Assembly: GCF_017539065.1 (NCBI RefSeq)
Contig: NZ_JAFYHP010000026.1
Location: 1-64,000, forward strand
Source: Methanobrevibacter sp.
GTDB lineage: Archaea; Methanobacteriota; Methanobacteria; Methanobacteriales; Methanobacteriaceae
DNA: 64,000 nucleotides
Reading direction: 5' to 3'
Part shown: in pieces, positions 1-7,582 of the stretch
How positions within the stretch are numbered: position 1 is the first letter of the stretch
How the letters are laid out: the number at the start of each line of letters is the position of its first letter
Position numbers and translations under genes: made by a program
The notes under the pieces: generated by a model
The model's database searches: none
What the model was told of the DNA's origin: nothing
The model's input: only the letters and a program-made list of their open reading frames with translations

Positions 1-114
1 AAATCAAAATTAAAAAAACAATTCAAGAAAATAATAAAATTAAAGGGAGTTAATAAGATTTAACCCCTTAAAAACAAAAAAATAAACAAGTAGTATATAA
101 ACTTATCCCTTAAT
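1..114. other. AT-rich intergenic sequence, no gene seen
   Basis: This stretch is made mostly of A and T runs. I see no open frame with a ribosome binding site, no tRNA-like fold and no strong inverted repeat. It lies downstream of the minus-strand gene that ends at 115 and probably holds that transcript's end. Confidence 0.5.
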
Positions 115-1146
115 TTATTTTTTTCTTATAACAGAAATGATTCTTGTTAAACTTCTATGCATTTTGATAGCATATTGCTCCACTATCACAAAACCAACTT
201 CGTCAACCATCGGTTTTAAATCAACATAATGCGGTGAGGCCATACATAAGTAAGCGTCATCCCTCATATTATCATAAATCGCATGGAAAAATTCCTTAAA
301 AATTTCATCACCATCAACATCCCCTGTTGAAGTAGAAATTCCATAAGGAGGATCTGTAACAACACTAGATACCTTTTCATACATTTTTAGTTCGCGGACA
401 TCAAGATGAAAGGTTCTATAATCGGTAATTCCATAATAATCAAGATTGATGGCCGTTCCATTTTTCATTTTCCAGTAAACATCAGACCCCACTACCTTAC
501 ATCCTATTAATCCGGCTTCTATAAGTATTCCTCCGGTACCGCAAAAAGGATCAAGCAATAATTCCCCTTCTTTGATTCTTGATAGATTAACCATGCATCT
601 TGCTAATTTCGGATTCATTGATCCGGGATAAAAGAATGGTCGTTTATGAGGTTTGCTGTCTTCAAAATGTTTCTTATTTAGTTTTATCCTTTCAATAGCT
701 ACATATAAATCATTTCCAAAAGCAGCGACTCTTATTAATGTTTTTGGTTTAGATAAATTAACTTTAATATTCTCGCTATTCTCCAGGATTAATGTTCCGA
801 TTTCTCTTTCAGTACCCACAGTATCAATTTCAGAGTGCAATCTTTTTACACGAACTGCGAATGTTTCATTAATGTATTTGGACCATTCCACAGTCTGGAG
901 GTCTTCAGCCAAATCATCGATGTTAGATTTAATTATCATTTCATGTATTTCATGAGTATAACCTAATCTTTTTGTCAGAATCTTATAGTACTCATATATT
1001 TTATCACTTGAGATATCTTTTAAGATAACTAAACCCTCGGCTACATCATCAATTTTAGCTTCAATATTTTCACATTCGATAACTGCTTTTAGTTCAGCTA
1101 AAGGCAATTCCGGGTGTTCTTGTGATTGTATACATAATAATTCCAT
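115..1146 (-). CDS. tRNA (guanine-10-N2) dimethyltransferase, Trm-G10 type
   Basis: 343 aa. The N-terminal part (to about residue 155) has the length and composition of a THUMP/ferredoxin-like RNA-binding region. The C-terminal half is a Rossmann methyltransferase with a DPFCGTGG SAM-binding loop at 199-206 and a DPPYG catalytic motif at 265-269, the N-DPPY signature of amino-methylating enzymes. This arrangement is that of the archaeal enzyme making m2G/m2,2G at tRNA position 10. The start lies 6 bases after the stop of the geranylgeranyl-reductase-like gene, so the two are probably cotranscribed with the PH-domain gene. Family is confident; the exact tRNA position is inferred from family knowledge. 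Confidence 0.85.
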   Translation of the reverse strand: MELLCIQSQEHPELPLAELKAVIECENIEAKIDDVAEGLVILKDISSDKIYEYYKILTKRLGYTHEIHEMIIKSNIDDLAEDLQTVEWSKYINETFAVRVKRLHSEIDTVGTEREIGTLILENSENIKVNLSKPKTLIRVAAFGNDLYVAIERIKLNKKHFEDSKPHKRPFFYPGSMNPKLARCMVNLSRIKEGELLLDPFCGTGGILIEAGLIGCKVVGSDVYWKMKNGTAINLDYYGITDYRTFHLDVRELKMYEKVSSVVTDPPYGISTSTGDVDGDEIFKEFFHAIYDNMRDDAYLCMASPHYVDLKPMVDEVGFVIVEQYAIKMHRSLTRIISVIRKK

Positions 1147-1152
1147 TAAAAT

Positions 1153-2346
1153 TCACCTAAATCCAAATATATTTGCCACTTTTTTAAAAAGAAATGTTGG
1201 AATAATCTTAAATATTAGACCTCTTTTTATAAATTCTTTTACAAGTTTTGATTGATTGTCCATATCTCCATATTCAGAGATAATTTTTTCACATTCATTT
1301 TCCCGTAATTTTTCAAATAGATAATCCAAATCTTTATCATTCAATAGATTAAGAGTGTTTTGTACTTTAAACTGATAGTTGAATTCTTTTGAATACTTTT
1401 TAATAAATTCTTCCTGATAACCACTTAATATTTTAATATTGTCCTTTTTAATAGCTTCTGTTATGTATTTGCTTGCTATTTTACAGCTATCAAATGCGAT
1501 TAGCAAACCTCCGCCTGAAGTTGGTTTTACCTGTGAGGCCGCATCACCAATTAAAAGCACTCTATTTTTTACCAGTTTATTTTTATTATTATAAATTGGA
1601 ATAAATCCTTTATATTTTTCTATAATTTCATAATTAAAATTTTCATTTAAAAAGTTTATTAAAAATTCGTTTTGCTGTTTGTGAGAATGATTTGAAAATA
1701 GTCCAACCCTATACTGATTGTTTTTCAGAGGAATAATCCATAAAAATCCCGGAAGAATATATTCAAACAAGTAAGTGTCCACATAATCATCCAATGTTTT
1801 ATTTGATTTTCTAAAACTATTCATAAATTCCCCATCTATTGAAACAAGCATTTGTGATGCCGGGAAATTTTGTTGAGCGTTCCCTATGATTGAGGATATT
1901 TTTGAGTTATACCCGTCACATGCCACAATAATTTTTGAAGTGATGAACTCATTATTGGAAAAATAGGTTATTCCCTTTTCAGCATTTACATCAATTACTT
2001 TATGATTTATAAGTTTGACACCATTTTCAATAGCTCGATTTAGCAAATATTGGTCATATCCACTTCTATCGATTACATAAGCAACATTTTCCTGTTTTTC
2101 AACATTGAGAATATGATTTTTGGTATGGAGAAACGCTCCTTTAACTGAATTTAAAATAACCTCCTCAGGCAGCTCATTATTTTCAAAAATATGTTTGCTT
2201 AAAATTCCTGCGCATTGTAGCGGATATCCTATTTGTTTTTTCTTTTCAACAACGGCTACATTTAATCCATTTTGTGCGAGGTAATATGAAATTGTTGAAC
2301 CTACTGGTCCCGCTCCAACAATTACAACATCATAATCAAAATTCAT
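1153..2346 (-). CDS. FAD-dependent geranylgeranyl reductase family protein
   Basis: 397 aa. The N-terminus carries a dinucleotide-binding GAGPVGS loop (residues 11-17) after a beta strand, and a second FAD motif beginning GDAAS lies near residue 272 followed by a glycine-rich PTSGGG segment. This is the layout of the geranylgeranyl reductase family, which in archaea saturates isoprenoid chains of membrane lipids or quinone-like side chains. It sits between a PH-domain membrane protein (9-base gap) and a tRNA methyltransferase (6-base gap), so an operon is likely. Substrate cannot be read from the sequence; several paralogues usually exist per methanogen genome. Confidence 0.8.
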   Translation of the reverse strand: MNFDYDVVIVGAGPVGSTISYYLAQNGLNVAVVEKKKQIGYPLQCAGILSKHIFENNELPEEVILNSVKGAFLHTKNHILNVEKQENVAYVIDRSGYDQYLLNRAIENGVKLINHKVIDVNAEKGITYFSNNEFITSKIIVACDGYNSKISSIIGNAQQNFPASQMLVSIDGEFMNSFRKSNKTLDDYVDTYLFEYILPGFLWIIPLKNNQYRVGLFSNHSHKQQNEFLINFLNENFNYEIIEKYKGFIPIYNNKNKLVKNRVLLIGDAASQVKPTSGGGLLIAFDSCKIASKYITEAIKKDNIKILSGYQEEFIKKYSKEFNYQFKVQNTLNLLNDKDLDYLFEKLRENECEKIISEYGDMDNQSKLVKEFIKRGLIFKIIPTFLFKKVANIFGFR

Positions 2347-2355
2347 TATCCTACC

Positions 2356-3318
2356 TTATTTCTTAAATTTGTCAAAATGTCTTTTTATGGCTTTTTCGGA
2401 CACGTCTTCAAAATCATCTTGGGGAACTTCTTCAACGACTTCCTCATAATAAATGTCGCGTTCATTATGAGGATAGTAATCCTCGTTTCTATAGGAATAA
2501 TCATCCCTTACTTGATTATAATGCCTGCCTTGGGAACGGCCATTTTGGCGGTTATGATATCCTGCATCATAAGGTTCATAATCATACTGATGCCTTGGGG
2601 GTTGGTTTTGTGAAAAATCTTCAGGATAATATTCATATTCCCTTCTTGGGGAGTAATTTCTCTCATGGGTTATTGGGGTGATTGGCTCGAATTCGTCATA
2701 GTAATCATTTCTTCCCAAGTAATCCTCATCCTCGGATAAAAGTCTTTCATGAGGTTCATATTGTGGAAATCTTTGAGGAGGAGCCTGAAAACTTCTTGGC
2801 CCAACCATTCTTGAGAATATGATCTCTTCAACTTCTGATGGATTTGATATGTTGCTTAACTCCAACAGATTATTGTCATAAGCACTGAATACTGAAACAG
2901 AGCCGACATTGAAAATCTTTTCAAGAATATTTTGAGAAGTATTGAGATCCTGAATTGTAGAATAAGGCATGTAATTTTTTTTAGTGGACAATACACCGGA
3001 TTTAATAATAATTTTTGTATCAGTTAAAATGTATTCAACTGAATACCAACCTATCAATTGCCAGATTATGTAAATAACATTGACAAGGATTATAACAAAA
3101 AAGGCAATAGCTAAATAACTTGTTAGGGGAAGTTTAATATAGGATATTAAATAAACTTGCATTTTCCCTATAAACTTAATAGCAATAGGTGAAAGTGATA
3201 AAATAACTATTAATAAAATAACTCCAAAAATTGCTTTCTTACAACCTAAAAGCATATTCGGCTTAGTTTGATAGAGTATTCTATCAGCAGTTCTTCCATC
3301 TTTATTATTAAATAACAT
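2356..3318 (-). CDS. membrane protein with bacterial-PH-like domain and long disordered acidic tail
   Basis: 320 aa. Two hydrophobic segments (about residues 28-52 and 68-92) are followed by a compact domain of about 80 residues that reads like a bPH_2/YdbS-type PH domain (YSVEYILTDTKIIIKSG, then TIQDLNTSQ and a segment ending SVFSA). From about residue 175 the chain is low complexity, rich in Tyr, Asp, Glu, Arg and Pro, with no fold visible. It heads the three-gene minus-strand group with the reductase and Trm-G10 genes. The PH domain is an inference from pattern; the long tail is unusual and may be a cytoplasmic interaction region. Confidence 0.65.
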   Translation of the reverse strand: MLFNNKDGRTADRILYQTKPNMLLGCKKAIFGVILLIVILSLSPIAIKFIGKMQVYLISYIKLPLTSYLAIAFFVIILVNVIYIIWQLIGWYSVEYILTDTKIIIKSGVLSTKKNYMPYSTIQDLNTSQNILEKIFNVGSVSVFSAYDNNLLELSNISNPSEVEEIIFSRMVGPRSFQAPPQRFPQYEPHERLLSEDEDYLGRNDYYDEFEPITPITHERNYSPRREYEYYPEDFSQNQPPRHQYDYEPYDAGYHNRQNGRSQGRHYNQVRDDYSYRNEDYYPHNERDIYYEEVVEEVPQDDFEDVSEKAIKRHFDKFKK

Positions 3319-3371
3319 AATTATACATTGAATTTACTTTTAAATAAAGTTTTAGTAAAAAAAGATATTAA

Positions 3372-3437
3372 AATAAGCCTCAGCTCGCCCATCATTCATC
3401 ACATATCAGAGCTCATAGGGTTCATCATAGGCTTATT
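3372..3437 (-). ncRNA. C/D box sRNA (2'-O-methylation guide)
   Basis: On the minus strand, in order: stem AATAAGCC (3437-3430), box C ATGATGA (3428-3422), a 12-nt spacer (3421-3410), box D' CTGA (3409-3406), 3 nt, box C' GTGATGA (3402-3396), a 12-nt spacer (3395-3384), box D CTGA (3383-3380), and the closing stem GGCTTATT (3379-3372). The 8-bp terminal stem is perfect. Boxes, order and 12-nt spacers are the textbook archaeal double-guide layout. It begins 12 bases after the pan stop codon and is followed by a run of seven T, so it is probably processed from, or terminates, the pan transcript. Confidence 0.85.
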
Positions 3438-3449
3438 ATTTAATTAGAT

Positions 3450-4706
3450 TTAACCAAACATTACGCCAGCTTCTGTTTTGAACAATTCATCTTCTTTAGA
3501 TTTGCTCATAACTTTATCAATAGCATCCATAAAGTCATCTACGGTAATCTTATCACGTTTTTCACGAATTGCAAACATACCGGCTTCAGTACATACTGCT
3601 TTTAAATCTGCACCAGACAATTCATCAGTTAGCTCAGCAAGCAAGTCAATATCTGCTTCTTCATCTAGTGACATGTTTTTAGTATGGATTTTAAGAATTT
3701 CGCGTCTTCCATCTATGTTCGGAAGTGGAACTTCAATGAATCTGTCAAAACGACCTGGACGTAAGAGTGCAGGGTCTAGAATATCCGGCCTATTGGTTGC
3801 ACCTATAATTCCAATGTCTCCTCTTGATTCAAATCCATCAAGTTCTGCTAAAAGTTGCATTAAAGTTCTTTGAACTTCCCTGTCTCCACTAGTTGAACTT
3901 TTAAGTCTTTTAGCGGCTACAGCATCTAATTCATCTATGAATATAATGGCAGGAGCTTTTTCCTTTGCAAGTTCGAATACTTCGCGAACAAGCCTTGCCC
4001 CTTCTCCAATGTATTTTTTAACGAATTCAGAAGCAACGATTTTGATAAAAGTTGCATTAGTTTCATTAGCTACCGCTTTAGCAAGTAAAGTCTTACCTGT
4101 TCCCGGCGGACCATATAACAATATACCTTTAGGCGGTTCAATACCTACCTTTTCGAATAGTTCCGGTTCAGTTAATGGAAGTTCCACAGTTTCTTTCACT
4201 TCTCTGATTTGTTCTTCCAAACCGCCGATTTGCTCATAAGTAATGTCCGGTTTAGTTTCTATTTCCATTCCAGATACATTTGCATCTTTTTCTGATGGTA
4301 ATACTTCCACAATACCAAAGGTTTGTTGATTTAATGCTACCCTTGAACCAGGCACTAATAATTTTTCATCTAAGAATTTTGAGTAATTAACAAGAAAACT
4401 AGGTCCAGTACTGCTTTTCACGGTCATTCTGTGATCATCTAAAACTTCTGTAATAGTAGCGAGTACTAAAGGAGGGGATCTGAATCTATCCACTTCGGAT
4501 CGTAAGGATTTAGTTTCTCTTTCAAGTCTAATTTTTTCATTCTCAATTAAGACTTTATCCTTTTCTAATTTCCTAACTTTCCACATTAAGTTACTTTTAG
4601 CTTTGGATTTTTCTTCTCTTAAAAGAACAATTTCCTCTTTTAAAGATTCAACTTGTTCAATTAATTCCTCTTTTGAAGAATTTTCCAAATCGTTAAAATC
4701 ATTCAT
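3450..4706 (-). CDS. pan: proteasome-activating nucleotidase (PAN)
   Basis: 418 aa from the ATG at 4706, chosen because GGAG lies 9 bases upstream; an in-frame TTG at 4715 has no such site. The chain has an N-terminal coiled coil (about 12-75), an OB domain (about 77-145), then an AAA+ ATPase with Walker A GPPGTGKT near residue 199 and Walker [10 protein letters not shown] near 256. It forms the hexameric unfoldase that feeds substrates to the 20S proteasome. The C-terminus ends VMFG, so the usual hydrophobic-Tyr-X gate-opening motif appears as Met-Phe-Gly. It is divergent from the MBF1 gene and followed by a C/D box sRNA. Confidence 0.95.
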   Translation of the reverse strand: MNDFNDLENSSKEELIEQVESLKEEIVLLREEKSKAKSNLMWKVRKLEKDKVLIENEKIRLERETKSLRSEVDRFRSPPLVLATITEVLDDHRMTVKSSTGPSFLVNYSKFLDEKLLVPGSRVALNQQTFGIVEVLPSEKDANVSGMEIETKPDITYEQIGGLEEQIREVKETVELPLTEPELFEKVGIEPPKGILLYGPPGTGKTLLAKAVANETNATFIKIVASEFVKKYIGEGARLVREVFELAKEKAPAIIFIDELDAVAAKRLKSSTSGDREVQRTLMQLLAELDGFESRGDIGIIGATNRPDILDPALLRPGRFDRFIEVPLPNIDGRREILKIHTKNMSLDEEADIDLLAELTDELSGADLKAVCTEAGMFAIREKRDKITVDDFMDAIDKVMSKSKEDELFKTEAGVMFG

Positions 4707-4745
4707 GTGAATCAACTCCAGTTAGTTAATATATTTCTACAATAT

Positions 4746-4769
4746 GTTACTTTAATAACAATTAGTAAC
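4746..4769. promoter_or_regulatory. inverted repeat in the pan / MBF1 divergent promoter
   Basis: GTTACT (4746-4751) and AGTAAC (4764-4769) form a perfect 6-bp inverted repeat with a 12-base spacer, about 40 bases upstream of the pan start and 100 upstream of MBF1. It could be an operator for the divergent pair. The region is AT-rich, so chance cannot be excluded. Confidence 0.3.
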
Positions 4770-4869
4770 TTTAAAGTATTTAAAGGTATTCATTTTATTT
4801 TATACTAACAATAATTAAATAATAAAAATAATATAATATTAATTATAAAATGTGGAGGAACTGATTAAA

Positions 4870-5364
4870 ATGGAATGTGAAATCTGCGGTAAACCAGTAC
4901 CAGAAAACAATCCAATTAAAGCTAAAATTGAAGGATCAGTTATGGTTGTATGTAAAGAGTGCTCAAAACTTGGTAAAATTCAAAAAGCTCCACCAAAACC
5001 TAAATACGTAAAACAGAACAATAAATCAAAAAGACCTGCAACTACTCGAAATAGACCTTACTCCAGAAATGACGAACCGACAGAAGAGTTAATTGAAGAC
5101 TTTAGTTTAGAAGTTAGAAAAGCCAGAGAGTCTAAAAATTGGTCTCGCGAAGATTTAGGTAAAAAGATTAACGAAAGAGTTTCAGTTATAACAAGAATTG
5201 AAACAGGCAAAATGACTCCGGACAATAAACTTACAAAAAAATTAGAAAAAGCATTGAATATAAAGCTACTTGAAGATTTAGACAATGTTGATTTAAATCA
5301 ATTTATTAACAGTTCGTCTGGAGAAAGAACATTAGGCAACATTATGAAAATCAAAAGAAAATAG
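4870..5364 (+). CDS. multiprotein bridging factor 1 homologue (aMBF1), zinc ribbon plus HTH
   Basis: 164 aa from the ATG at 4870, preceded by GGAGG at 4854-4858; an upstream in-frame GTG at 4852 would place that site inside the coding region. The N-terminus is a zinc ribbon with CEICGKPV and CKEC pairs (residues 3-6 and about 30-33). A basic linker follows, then a Cro/C1-type helix-turn-helix (about 80-135) with the typical SREDLGKKIN and TRIETGK pieces. Archaeal MBF1 binds ribosomes or DNA and links regulators to TBP. It is divergent from pan and convergent with the DUF356 gene. Confidence 0.9.
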   Translation: MECEICGKPVPENNPIKAKIEGSVMVVCKECSKLGKIQKAPPKPKYVKQNNKSKRPATTRNRPYSRNDEPTEELIEDFSLEVRKARESKNWSREDLGKKINERVSVITRIETGKMTPDNKLTKKLEKALNIKLLEDLDNVDLNQFINSSSGERTLGNIMKIKRK

Positions 5365-5796
5365 CTATTTAGTATAGCTATTTAATTTATCATTTTTGAT
5401 GTGCCTTTCTTTTTTATTTATTTTATAGTCAATCATCCCATCATTAACAGCTTTTACAGAATTATAACCCTGAAAATTATCAGCTTTATTCAAAACATAT
5501 TCCAATTTAGAATATGCTCCATATTCATCACTTACAACTACAACATGAGCTGGAGGATGAATTTTTTTAACCTGCATAATGCTTAAAGTTGTGTCTTCTT
5601 TTACAAAAAATGCAATGGCAACATTGGATTTAGTTTTAAGCTTGGAATTTAAAATTCCCTCAACCAATGAATCTGCAAAAGAAGCATCAATAACTTTAGG
5701 CTTTGTAGTTAAAGTTAAATTACCATGACGTTCCATATCAGTGATTGCATTAAGCAATTTAGAATTATTCTCTCCTCTAACTAATATTAACGCCAT
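5365..5796 (-). CDS. DUF356-like methanogen protein
   Basis: 143 aa, beginning MALILVRGENN, a soluble alpha/beta protein without visible catalytic motif. The opening pattern and length match my memory of DUF356, a family almost confined to methanogens. It contains a KIHPPAHVVVVSDEYGAYS segment resembling a nucleotide-binding strand-turn, but nothing decisive. Its start lies 4 bases after the stop of the exported 421-aa gene, so it is the last gene of the long minus-strand run that starts at nikR. Function unknown. Confidence 0.6.
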   Translation of the reverse strand: MALILVRGENNSKLLNAITDMERHGNLTLTTKPKVIDASFADSLVEGILNSKLKTKSNVAIAFFVKEDTTLSIMQVKKIHPPAHVVVVSDEYGAYSKLEYVLNKADNFQGYNSVKAVNDGMIDYKINKKERHIKNDKLNSYTK

Positions 5797-5800
5797 GACC

Positions 5801-7066
5801 TCACCTATTCTGGAATGATTTTAACAATCTTGATCTAAAGACCACGAGAAGTATTAAAATAATACCTACCGCAGTTTGTATGCTTCCTAAAATATTTAAT
5901 ATATTGCCATCAATAGGCAAATCCCATGCTGGAGAAGACCTATCTCCAGGAAGGGCATTATAATAAACACCAACAGCCTTTGAACCTTGTTTTACATTAA
6001 TATCCTTAGGTTCAACATGGTCAACACCCATTAAAAGTCCATTATCAATTCCTCTATTAATGGAACCTGCAATAGCGGATGCATCATATCCATACTTTGC
6101 AACTGATGCATAAACAATTTCGGAAGTAGTGGATGCCAATCCCGGTTTATCACTTCCATAAACTGAAACACTGACTGCATTCGGACTGACTGTTAAAGCA
6201 TTACCTAATGATTCATAAGCATAAACAACTCTAATGTCTGCTCCACAAACAGGACATTTATCATAAGAGTCCGACAGAGGATAACCGACAGCCCATCCAC
6301 AATCGTCACAAACCTTAGAATATTGTTCATCCATCGGATACCCAGTTTGATTCATGTCTTTAGGAGTAAACATGTCTCCAGTGGAAATTCCTGAAACTAA
6401 ATTCACTCCACCTCCACCATATTTCTCTCCTGCATCTTTAGCTACTTCACCCATAGCTTCTGAAAGAATAGTAGTGGCCGGATATCCGTCCCTAATCATT
6501 TTTCCAATATTCATTGCCGTTTCTTTTCTAACGGAGTTTGCAGTACCATACATTGGATTTCCTTCAGTATTCCTTAAGTGAATAATAGCTCCTTTTTGAC
6601 CTGGCTGTAGAGTAGCCACTCCACTTGAATATGGAGTTACTTTAATATTATTACTGTATTCATCTACTGTGATAACATATGCATCAAAGGAACCGCCAAT
6701 TGCCGCACCAATTCCTGGACCTCCAACTAACAGACGAGCCCCCTTAAATCGGCTTGCAGATGCCGCTGCTGATGCTGCTGATGCATTATTTTCTAGACTT
6801 GCAACTGCATCAACAATAGATTCCAACCTAGTATCAGAACTACCAGTACCCCCGGAAAGAACCGCAAAATGATTATTTTTAGACATTAAAAATGTTGACT
6901 GGAACATGTTTTCTGCAAATGACATACTTCCAGCTGCAGCACCATTTGGATCGCTACCGGTAGGGTCAGTGATAATTATAACATTACAAGTAGCGGCAAC
7001 ACTACTCATAGTCATTAAAATTATAATTAAAAAAACAATTGACGCGTGAAATCTTTTATACTTCAT
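5801..7066 (-). CDS. exported, membrane-anchored protein with zinc-ribbon motif, unknown function
   Basis: 421 aa. An N-terminal signal-like hydrophobic stretch (about 8-26) is followed by a large Gly/Ala/Ser-rich region, a CxxC...CxxC zinc-ribbon-like element (CDDCGW, then CPVCGAD about 18 residues on, near 254-278) and one C-terminal transmembrane helix (about 390-412) with a basic tail. The topology implies an extracytoplasmic protein anchored at its C-terminus. Its start overlaps the stop of the next upstream gene by 4 bases. Position downstream of the pseudomurein genes suggests a cell-envelope role, but I do not recognise the family. Confidence 0.7.
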   Translation of the reverse strand: MKYKRFHASIVFLIIILMTMSSVAATCNVIIITDPTGSDPNGAAAGSMSFAENMFQSTFLMSKNNHFAVLSGGTGSSDTRLESIVDAVASLENNASAASAAASASRFKGARLLVGGPGIGAAIGGSFDAYVITVDEYSNNIKVTPYSSGVATLQPGQKGAIIHLRNTEGNPMYGTANSVRKETAMNIGKMIRDGYPATTILSEAMGEVAKDAGEKYGGGGVNLVSGISTGDMFTPKDMNQTGYPMDEQYSKVCDDCGWAVGYPLSDSYDKCPVCGADIRVVYAYESLGNALTVSPNAVSVSVYGSDKPGLASTTSEIVYASVAKYGYDASAIAGSINRGIDNGLLMGVDHVEPKDINVKQGSKAVGVYYNALPGDRSSPAWDLPIDGNILNILGSIQTAVGIILILLVVFRSRLLKSFQNR

Positions 7067-7506
7067 TTACTCGCCCCAGTTTTATTCTCAAATTCCACAG
7101 ACGAAAAGTCTTCTATAACGGTTACGGTCACAACACCAGTATTCTTATCTACTTGCACATCTGCAGCGGTAATCGGTTCTACAGATGTACCTGGCACTGT
7201 CGACCATGTTGCAAATTCCTGCGCCGTCTGTATCGCATCCTGCAGGGAAACTTCTCTTTTAGAAGTTTTTAAAATATCTCCATATATTACACTACCGTCC
7301 CTGAAACCCGCCTGCATTACATTAGCTCTAATTGAATCTACAGGAACAATATCATTACCTTTAATAATGACTCCAGATATTGGAACGCCATCATTAATAT
7401 CATCAGAGGATGCAAAAGCAACATATGTGATTAAACGGCCACAAAGAATTAAAATAAACGCTAACAATAAAATAATTAATGTGTCTCTTCTAATCTTTAT
7501 AAACAT
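7063..7506 (-). CDS. small membrane-anchored extracytoplasmic protein, unknown
   Basis: 147 aa with one N-terminal transmembrane segment (about 8-30) preceded by a short basic stretch, then a soluble domain of mixed strands ending EFENKTGASK. The stop overlaps the start of the 421-aa exported protein by 4 bases, so the two are translationally coupled and probably work as a pair outside the membrane. No catalytic residues stand out. The pair follows the Mur ligase gene on the same strand with a 76-base gap. Confidence 0.65.
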   Translation of the reverse strand: MFIKIRRDTLIILLLAFILILCGRLITYVAFASSDDINDGVPISGVIIKGNDIVPVDSIRANVMQAGFRDGSVIYGDILKTSKREVSLQDAIQTAQEFATWSTVPGTSVEPITAADVQVDKNTGVVTVTVIEDFSSVEFENKTGASK

Positions 7507-7582
7507 GTTTATTTCCTCTAAGCATCAATATTCTTAACAAAAGAATAAATTATACATTTATTATATTAAATTAATATAATAT

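Noticed and set aside
7046-7537. 163-codon plus-strand frame opposite the exported-protein genes
   Set aside because: It is antisense to the 147-aa gene with its overlap to the 421-aa gene, and has no ribosome site or signature.
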